Below are positions 59,761 to 64,000 of a stretch of DNA of 64,000 nucleotides, piece after piece. Source of the stretch: Paragonimus westermani (lineage: Eukaryota; Platyhelminthes; Trematoda; Plagiorchiida; Troglotrematidae); assembly GCA_008508345.1 (NCBI GenBank), contig QNGE01001689.1, positions 72,559 to 136,558 of the forward strand, given 5' to 3'. Position numbers and translations under genes: made by a program. Positions within the stretch are counted from its first letter, which is position 1. Each line of letters opens with the position of its first letter. Under the pieces are notes generated by a model. That model was not told where the DNA came from and searched no databases. It saw only the letters and a program-made list of their open reading frames with translations.

Positions 59761-62124
59761 TGCCTGAGATTTATTTACCAAGGATGGTATGTTTACTTTA
59801 AGAAGTGATGTAACTCAGCAAACCGGCGGTCGGTTGTTTCAAACCGCTTGAGTATCACCAACACCAAGTACACTAGGTAACCAACTCATAACGTGCGTAA
59901 AAATGACCGGATAGGGTTCCAGTTACAGTTCTAAGGATGCCACCACCATTGTCGTGGGTAGGGTAAGCACCGCTTAGTTTAGCTCTCATACTTGGGTTTT
60001 CACATAAGCCCTACTATATTTAGTGTGAAAATGTTAACTAAATGTAATTCTCTCGAGGCAGTCATTCAAACCCCTGCTAAGGTAATGGGAGATATGTGTT
60101 TACTTACGTAATTGAACACAATTTGTTAATGAATTTCGCCTAGGAGAAATAAAAGTTCTACAATCAACTGAGGTAATTTACATTCTTCTTGCAACACCTG
60201 CAGTAAGCTTCGCACAATTTAGTGAGAACGTGTCCGGAATATAAACCTGACATTCACTCACAGATAATTGATTCAATGCTTCACTTCACAGGCTGCTGAT
60301 TCATCCCAAGTAGGTCAGGGATGTTTATTTGATTAGTAGAAGGCGGGATTATGGCATAGTTTTGTGTGGCATATTTATCTACAAAATTTTACGTGCCATA
60401 TAACAATTGATCTTGGGTTTGCTCCTCCTTGTTAACGTAAACCTCCGGAAAAGCTTCTCAGCAAATGAAGCCGTCTAAGTTACGCGTAGTTGACTGTTCA
60501 CTGACAAAATGTATTGAGTGTGGATGCATTAGTGGCCTACCCCCAGTTAAGCTAATTCTCAACTCAAAACCCTTTCTTCTTCTCAAAGGCTGCACTGATG
60601 TCTACAGATTCTTTTAGTTGAAATCCAGCTGAGCAAACATATTTTGGTTCAACTTGATGGTATCCCTACTTCGCATTCGATTTAAGTCCGGAATTCTGAG
60701 CTTTTCAATTTGTCAAATGCACGCAGCTCTTGCTTGCCTGGTCATCCATGCACCTGTCACGTTCTTGCTATTCCGTAAATCTGCGAAGATGAACCATTGT
60801 CTTACTTACTTGGAGATATTCCCCCGACCTACATGGGCCTTGTTCATCCACATTTAAAAAACGTATTGACCATTCCATCTCAAGTAGTGTTAAGAAAACA
60901 ATCCGATCATAAATACGCATTTTGGAGATAATGTATCTGCATACTTGTAAAGTGGAAATGGTGGGTACCACCTTTTGTCCTCTTCATCTATCAAGGGGGC
61001 TTATATAGAATAAGGAAGCTTTTGTCATGTATCCGCGTCGTAATGTGAGCTGACGGGCCCACATGCCCAGTAAAACCTCTTGAGGTCCAGTGACTTAGAT
61101 GCATGCTCACAAACCAGTGAGAAACCTCTGTTGGCAAGCTCGTCTTCGTTTGGCACATTGGTGTCGCCAGTTGATCAGATGTATTGGTAACCAAACGGAC
61201 AGATTTGTATTGCGGACTGAGGCCCAGACTCCGATTTTGTGGATAAACCATCCCATTTGAGATAAACGTTTGATAATAAAGACGAGAAACAGCCTAAAAG
61301 AAAATGCGTTTTGTAAAGTGTTGGCCTCAGCTCATAAAAAGTGACGTGGATTAGGTGCATTCATCAAATTGTCAAACACGATATTCAGATGTTACGTGGA
61401 CAGAGGGGTTTCCCGCGGAAAAAATTTCACTGATTGTGATCTCGTGTTAAGAGATATTTGAATAACCAATACGTGTATCGCGTCGGATTTCCATTAGTCA
61501 TTTTCCATACTACTAGCAAAGTCCACCGTATGCAATGTGAACGCGCTTTTTGAGACGGACAGATTTAGTGAAGTAAAACACTTTCCGGACTTTTGTTGAA
61601 AAAGTCGTCAACATTACAGGTAGTTTGGCTTCGAATAAGCCACACTCTGGAGACACTTCAACATGGCCCACAGCTGAGCAGCTACTAACTGTTCAGAGAG
61701 TAGCCGTGTGACATGAAAAATTGTACATTATTGATTCATAGCCAGAAACGGTGGTGTAGCCTGAACGGTATACAGGGATTGCCACTAACAAAAACAAGCT
61801 GGAACGGAACCACATTCTCCCACCTCGTATTTGGGGTTGATCGCTTGAAGAATGTTTATATTTAGATTCCGTGAATAAGTGTATTTCCAAGTGTGAGCCT
61901 GTTCAAATTTCAAACTATATTCCTATTTCATGCTGTACACTTGGAGGATACCGGTGGTCAAAACAAGCATCCCTTAAACCTAACCACTGGGCCACAAACA
62001 AACGGGTTTAATTTTTATTACAACCGAGTCTAATTTGTTTAAATGAATTCAGTCGTTTTGATTGATTAGTACCGGTTACTTAGAAAGTCTTTTCCATGTT
62101 TGGCTTAATCTACATTTTAATTAG
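59761..62124. other. Unassigned AT-rich DNA
   Basis: Open frames at 60654-60857 (+), 60991-61251 (-) and 61693-61890 (-) lack paired splice signals. No repeat is recognised. Confidence 0.4.
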
Positions 62125-62328
62125 ATGATTCCATGCAAAGTAATATTGCTGGTGTCCATGTTACCCATGTGTAGACACCGTGAGTTATTTCTCCAAAATT
62201 GTCGCTTCTACCTTGATGAGGGCATAAGCGTTGTTAGGAATATGAAACAAGCTGCTGAACATCTCGTCAGAAAATTTCGTTATTCGTTTTATTCACATAA
62301 TTTGCGTGAATTGGAACGGATCAAATGA
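62125..62328 (+). CDS. Candidate terminal exon with poly(A) signal
   Basis: An acceptor (cttaatctacattttaattag) is followed at once by ATG and a 67-codon frame to a TGA. The frame begins MIPCKVILLVSMLP and its C-terminal half looks helical and basic (NMKQAAEHLVRKFRYSFYSH). AATAAA lies at 62523-62528, about 195 nt after the stop. A strong donor (agacacc followed by gtgagt) inside the frame near 62180 is an alternative reading. No family is recognised. Confidence 0.35.
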   Translation: MIPCKVILLVSMLPMCRHRELFLQNCRFYLDEGISVVRNMKQAAEHLVRKFRYSFYSHNLRELERIK

Positions 62329-63012
62329 ACTAATGGCATATTGGGGAAGCCAAACTTGACATGCGCTGCGCGCTTTGGTGTCACCGTTGCTACAAAGCCG
62401 GATTGGGAGTAAATTACTAACGCTATGTTTAAGTTAAGTCGATTAACTGGCTTAGAAGTCTCGTCTGTGGCTGGGGTTTGAGAGCGCCTTAACGGAATAA
62501 CGGAGTTTAGGCTGACAAAACCAATAAATGAACTCAAGCGTAGACTTAAATTGCACATTCAGTAGATTGAGACGTCTTCTGACAGACTGGCCATCAGGAA
62601 AATTGAGAGAATAGAGAAATTCTGTATTTCTTGCCATTGTTGTTGGCCCTTTTGTTTGTTCGCAACAAGCTGAAGTGCGCCTACAGCGTGGTTGGTACGA
62701 TAAAACAGCATTTTCCACTGGCTCAGTTTAGTGTAACATTGTGTGGTAGTACTGTTGAACACATTAAAATGAAAATTTCCGCTTCAATTTTTCTTCTTTC
62801 TGAACCGTCCAAGGCGAATGAAGATGTGCATAAGCACACAGCGCCTCCTGTGATATCCTAGAAATACCTGCACTAAAATGGGAAACCTTTGAACCAAACG
62901 ATTAAGTATGACATTGAATGTAGGGACAGAGCAATACGTGTGATTGCTTTTGGATGAAGAAATTGCTGTGCACATTTTGTAGAGGATCACAGCGTTCAAA
63001 GAGTTTCGTCAC
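62329..63012. other. Unassigned, overlapping weak frames
   Basis: Several frames overlap on both strands at 62.29-62.86 kb without splice support. A minus-strand stretch at about 62.87-62.95 kb lies between an acceptor (atttcttcatccaaaag) and a weak donor (gtgcag followed by gtattt). Confidence 0.35.
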
Positions 63013-63327
63013 TCATGATAGTGGCTCCATAAGAATGTAAAACAATTCATTCTTTTGATGAACCTGAATAAGGCAATTCGAAGAGGTAAGCCATGCGATG
63101 TTCTCCAGTGTAGCATTTTCGTGAATCATGATCACAGCGCACATGTAACTAAGTGTAAACGTTAAGACAAGATTCCATAGGGTGGAAGTTACGGCTGATG
63201 GAAATGAACAGACAGACATGAAGATAAATATTAAAAATATGGGAATGCTGACTATCAGCGCAGCAGCAACGTCAGCGTAAATTGTTCTTGAACACTCGAA
63301 GGGATTTTGAAGCCTGATGGTCAATGA
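63013..63327 (-). CDS. Candidate terminal exon encoding a membrane segment
   Basis: On the minus strand a strong acceptor (cgcatcctccaatttgtccag) opens a phase-0 frame of 104 codons to a TGA. Two hydrophobic runs look like membrane helices, about residues 22-41 (AALIVSIPIFLIFIFMSVC) and 50-67 (LWNLVLTFTLSYMCAVIMI). A sequon (ENATLE) follows the second. No poly(A) signal was found in about 300 nt downstream. A plus-strand frame lies just upstream but does not overlap. The arrangement suggests the end of a small multi-pass membrane protein. The family is unknown. Confidence 0.38.
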   Translation of the reverse strand, partial: SLTIRLQNPFECSRTIYADVAAALIVSIPIFLIFIFMSVCSFPSAVTSTLWNLVLTFTLSYMCAVIMIHENATLENIAWLTSSNCLIQVHQKNELFYILMEPLS

Positions 63328-63849
63328 CTGGACAAATTGGAGGATGCGTTTCCGATGGTTTTAAAATATCACACAGAATGTGTCACAAGGATCAACTGTG
63401 TCCTGTTTAGACTAAACGTTTTGATATTGGTGACACTGGGTGTTGTCCGTCGACCTATGTGCACATGCCGGGCGTTTTTAGTTGTTTCCAGCCACTTGGG
63501 AAAATACTCCCTGTTACGAGAGGCTAGCTGTCTGTTTGTTCTCCTTATGCAGCTCACACTGCAACTACTGGAATATTCGTACAAATAACGGGATGTAGCA
63601 GATACGGGCTGTTCGTTCGCAGCCCAGGAGACTGTTAATTCCCTGGTTTGCTGTGTTATACGTAGCTACACAGCGTTTTGGTATTTGTATACAGTAGTTG
63701 TTGGACATCTTTCTGCCAATGTTGACCGGTCGTCACCTAGAAACAGGAGTTCTGAGTGCAACCTTTTACTTGGCACCGTTTTTTTCCTTACCTCATAAGT
63801 AGTCACACTGGTATATTTCTTGATGAGTTGCAAAGAAGTACCCAATCGT
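63328..63849. other. Unassigned DNA
   Basis: Open frames on both strands at 63.34-63.59 kb cover the same bases. Neither has splice support. Confidence 0.35.
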
Positions 63850-64000
63850 CTCCCGACCTATACTGCTACCTTGACGTGGTGGTCGGGCTTGTGTACTGTT
63901 TTGATCCGGTGGGCTATGCTGACTAGGACTCCGGTCCTTCCAGGTGCAACCTTGTCAGACAGGCCAAAGGGGAGCAGTCAGACGAAAAGCAGTTACACTC
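63850..64000 (+). mobile_element. 5' block of an RTE-like retrotransposon, cut by the window edge
   Basis: The segment contains ctaccttgacgtggtggtcg and then gatccggtgggctatgctga, caggtgcaacc, and gtcagacaggccaaagg. I recall this string order as the conserved 5' untranslated start of RTE-type LINEs in many animals, including flukes. An inverted cccgacc..ggtcggg (63853-63887) brackets the first part. It is GC-rich relative to its surroundings. The coding part would lie beyond 64000, or the copy may be a fragment. Identification is from memory of the motif and not from a search. Confidence 0.6.

Noticed and set aside
1..64000. CRISPR array, bacterial operon, phage or plasmid content
   Set aside because: There are no regularly spaced repeats, no long gene-dense frames and no ribosome binding sites. 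Composition, RTE content and splice signals are eukaryotic.

Overview
This is eukaryotic DNA, very probably from a flatworm and most likely a digenean trematode. Three things point that way. There is a decayed RTE-clade non-LTR retrotransposon of the kind common in flukes (about 36.9-38.7 kb, minus strand). The right edge carries the GC-rich 5' block that I associate with RTE elements (63.85-64.0 kb, plus strand). A degenerate tRNA-derived SINE-like family is present in at least three copies. No reading frame exceeds about 125 codons, composition is AT-rich (about 40% GC by eye), and nothing resembles an operon, ribosome binding site, phage, plasmid or CRISPR array. The window is best read as intergenic and intronic DNA of an intron-rich, repeat-rich genome.

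Layout. 0-17.9 kb: mostly featureless AT-rich DNA with a few exon-like frames (541-722 +, 4365-4498 -, 10563-10760 +, 14932-15188 +, 16797-16944 +), a nearly perfect 21-bp inverted repeat (12759-12806) and the best SINE-like copy (about 13.13-13.28 kb). 17.97-20.19 kb: a 1,109-bp unit occurs twice in tandem with a single N two bases from the junction, which looks like an assembly join. 20.2-36.9 kb: scattered repeat remnants, a possible 300-bp element with inverted ends (20.29-20.59 kb) and exon-like frames, the best at 32517-32790 (-). 36.9-38.7 kb: the RTE remnant. 38.7-59.1 kb: the densest zone of exon-like frames on both strands, including 40023-40242 (-), which is phase-compatible with 32517-32790, and 47871-48046 (+), which has a poly(A) signal downstream. 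59.4-59.8 kb: a GC-richer non-coding island. 60-64 kb: exon-like frames at 62125-62328 (+) and 63013-63327 (-, two predicted membrane helices), then the RTE 5' block.

No gene could be assembled or named. The exon entries rest only on an open frame bounded by a splice acceptor and a donor or stop, and some will be chance. Frames ending at a stop are weaker evidence than those bounded by both splice sites. The secure calls are the RTE remnant, the tandem duplication and the SINE-like family.
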